Below, piece by piece: positions 62,251 to 64,000 of a stretch of 64,000 nt of DNA. The notes under the pieces were generated by a model, which was given only the letters and a program-made list of their open reading frames with translations, did no database searches and was not told the origin of the DNA. Both the position numbers and the translations under genes were made by a program. Source of the DNA: Lepidostoma basale (lineage: Eukaryota; Arthropoda; Insecta; Trichoptera; Lepidostomatidae); contig JAHDVF020000673.1 of NCBI GenBank assembly GCA_022606425.2, positions 186,001 to 250,000 of the forward strand, written 5' to 3'. The stretch's first letter is position 1. Every line of letters begins with the position of its first letter.

Positions 62251-62255
62251 ATTAA

Positions 62256-63183
62256 CCCCCATTGTGCGTCTAACTTCATTTGCAGTAAAAAAAACTTCAT
62301 ATCTGACTACATGGCTACATTTACTGCTCCGATAGATAGTCCCAGTTCATCATAATAATATATCATATTACATAAATTTAATACTCGTAGTAAGGAACTA
62401 TAGAATTTTTTATAATGAGATACATTCATAATGAGCTGCAAATGTAGTATACATAACGTGATCATTTATTTTTCCCTCCAAACCGGGACACCGAAAAAAA
62501 GAGAGGTACTATATAAAAATAATAATAAATTTGGACAATTTATTTAGCCCTGTTTTCGCCAAAAATTGCCAAAATTAGCTTTTTTGAAGCTAGGGGTTTA
62601 CATACAAGAAATTTTAATCACTTCAACTCTGTAAACGTCAGATCAAAGAGCAAAGAGTATGTTCTTGAGATGCCTTTTATCTATGGTCAAATGCATTATG
62701 AGATTTTATGCGCAATCGCAATGAAAATATAGTTTTAATAGTATTTGAAAATACAATTTATTGCGCATGCCCAGTTTTCATCTACTAGTACTAGATTCTA
62801 ACTAACTAACCATCACGCCGTCTCCCCGAAGGGGTAGGCAGAAATAATGGACTGCCACACTTTTCTTTCCTGACATATTTCTCTCACTTCCTCAACATTC
62901 ATACATCGTGTCATGCATGCGCGTCGATTTATCTGACTCCTCACATGGCCGACATTCAATATAAATAATATTTTTTTTTTACTAGATTCTACCGCCAGGA
63001 TTCTTATTTGCGTGTTTTTCTTTTAAATATATTTTAAAATTCTACATTTTGAAAACGGAACATTTTGGCGTCCCGAAGCTGTTTTCGGTGGTTTTCCGAG
63101 ACATGTTGCTTGAAAACGGTACTGTCCCGGCGAAAGCGGAACGTCTTTTTGGACTGCAAATGAACCAAGCCGTACTATAGGGG
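62256..63183. mobile_element. piggyBac-like element P2, split by LINE-A
   Basis: TTAA flanks both sides (62,252-62,255 and 63,184-63,187). Left end CCCCCATTGTGCGTCTAACT, right end reversed CCCCTATAGTACGGCTTGGT. The left 130 bp align with the reversed right half of P1 (CTTCATTTGCAGTAAAAAAA, TTCATCATAATA). It is longer than P1 and has no recognised transposase. Confidence 0.7.
62801..62979 (-). mobile_element. LINE-A 3' end with 12-bp duplication
   Basis: TACTAGATTCTA is duplicated exactly (62,789-62,800 and 62,980-62,991). The tail ACTAACTAACC, then ATCACGCCGTCTCCCCGAAG, CATGCATGCGCGTCGATTTA and CTCACATGGCCGACATTC follow. It is 179 bp long and clearly inserted by target-primed reverse transcription. 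Confidence 0.85.
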
Positions 63184-63189
63184 TTAAAA

Positions 63190-63575
63190 TAATTCTAGTA
63201 TATTATACAAAGAAATACAAATTATATAAAAAAAAACATAATCGATATAAAATAAACAAATAAAAAATAAATAGAAATGTCCTTTCTACAGTCGACAGTG
63301 GAACACTTACGAATTGTTTTATACACCCGATGAAAAATATAAAACGTTGTGATTTGAATAGAGAATGCAACGTTTTATTCGGACGGTTAAATCAATTCGC
63401 GTGCGTACACCAGACATGAAAAAAGTTGAATTAGGCGAGGCAGCTCGAACGAAGCAATGCTTGGAGAGAAGAATTGGGCGGGAGAATTGTTGAGTATCAG
63501 TCCTGGATTATCGTACCAGATAGTGCATTTACAGTGTGCTCATTGTTAACAACACTTGAGTATTGCGATGTAAAC
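63190..63575. other. AT-rich lead-in, unassigned
   Basis: 63,410-63,500 turns GC-richer with GGCGAGGCAGCTCGAACG and TTGGGCGGGAGAATTG. No gene was recognised. Confidence 0.3.
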
Positions 63576-63579
63576 ACGC

Positions 63580-63720
63580 TTCTGGCACGAAATCCGGGAC
63601 TTAGTCGAGGTCTGCACTGCACCCTAGGCGGGTCTGCGGGGCGGGGTTGAGGCGGGCGGGAGGCAGACTCCTTTTCGTGCTTTCGTGGTATAACCGCAGC
63701 CGAAGTAAACAAAATGGCGA
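63580..63720. promoter_or_regulatory. GC-box-rich patch, candidate promoter
   Basis: GCGGGGCGGGGTTGAGGCGG and GCGGGAGG form a cluster of GC boxes (Sp1/KLF-type sites) in an otherwise AT-rich region. AAACAAAATGGCGATAATTA 40 bp downstream has a good start context, but the frame closes within a few codons. A host promoter or first exon near the window edge is possible but not shown. Confidence 0.35.
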
Positions 63721-63844
63721 TAATTAATAAATAATATTAATGTTAATAATTGAAAGGTGGAAGTTAATTGTAAATAATGAAAATAACAAACAAAAAAAAA
63801 AAAAAATCCTTTTAAATAAGTAGTTTTTTTCCTTTTGGTTTTAT

Positions 63845-63895
63845 GGTTTCTACCGGTTTCGGCAGGTTACTGCTATCTACTGGTGTATGAAGCCA
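63845..63895 (-). ncRNA. Hammerhead-like core, ACCGGT type
   Basis: Read minus: CAGTAGA, T, AGCAGTAACCTGCC, GAAACCGGTAG. The 3' half is intact with a GTA cleavage triplet. In the 5' half CAGTAGA replaces CTGANGA. Confidence 0.45.
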
Positions 63896-64000
63896 TAAAA
63901 CTAATTGAATCGTGTTTTTCAGAAGTAGCACACATCCAGTAACCCCAACTTTACAGGACGGACAAAAAACTGTCTGGTACAATTTTTTTTTACAATATAT

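Noticed and set aside
1..64000. Endogenous viral element
   Set aside because: No viral capsid, envelope, helicase or polymerase signature was seen; all reverse-transcriptase pieces are of the non-LTR type.

Overview
The window reads as AT-rich intergenic or intronic DNA from an arthropod, most likely an insect. The order cannot be decided from the sequence. No host protein-coding gene, rRNA or true tRNA gene could be recognised. The longest open frames (about 150-176 codons) are all pieces of transposon proteins. What fills the window is a dense, deeply nested set of mobile-element remains: non-LTR retrotransposon tails, tRNA-derived SINEs, mariner-, hAT- and piggyBac-like DNA elements or MITEs, and many inverted-repeat (fold-back) units that carry hammerhead-ribozyme-like cores.

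Names used here. LINE-A: 3' ends read GGCGTGATGG followed by a (TTAG)n tail; about 22 pieces, 17 of them on the minus strand. LINE-B: C-terminal frame contains ERVQKKFLRYL. LINE-C: one piece with LLYFGHIMRN. LINE-D: frame contains FRYLGSEVTSS and ends in (GAA)n. LINE-E: frame contains DRAFSVAGPLAWNSL and ends in (TTA)n. RTE-type: frame contains RVAKLKW and AGHVAR. SINE-1 and SINE-2: tRNA-derived, with A and B boxes. Composite SINE: a short head joined to the LINE-A 3' end. H1-H4, F and G: fold-back families with a core of the form CTGANGA, stem, GAAAC, palindrome. MITE-X: a repeat with long terminal repeats and a conserved inner stretch. R1, R2: unclassified dispersed repeats.

Layout. 0-7 kb: LINE-B, RTE-type copies on both strands, a hAT MITE, two kinds of mariner-like remnant, a composite SINE and a Jockey-like tail. 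7-20 kb: LINE-A, SINE-1, LINE-D, H1 fold-backs, a hAT-like element (15,403-16,445) holding three later insertions, and an RTE-type copy with an open 147-codon frame. 20-35 kb: mariner transposase C-terminus, the longest LINE-A copy, R1 with nested elements, LINE-B, LINE-E, piggyBac-like MITEs and MITE-X inside SINE-1. 35-45 kb: long AT-rich stretches with LINE-A copies that were themselves split by two different MITEs. 45-56 kb: LINE-A, B and D, a mariner copy split by MITE-X, and a cluster of SINE-1 and fold-backs F and G nested in one another. 56-64 kb: LINE pieces, a second fold-back G with a perfect 12-bp target duplication, a piggyBac-like element split by LINE-A, and a GC-box-rich patch at 63.6 kb.

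The most interesting system is the set of fold-back repeats. At least five sequence families, on both strands, share a hammerhead-like core with a very short palindromic stem III (ACAGCTGT, ACATGT or ACCGGT, each followed by the cleavage base). This matches what is known for hammerhead variants of Penelope-like retroelements, which lack a full stem III. No Penelope reverse transcriptase or GIY-YIG domain was seen, so these would be non-autonomous or truncated copies.
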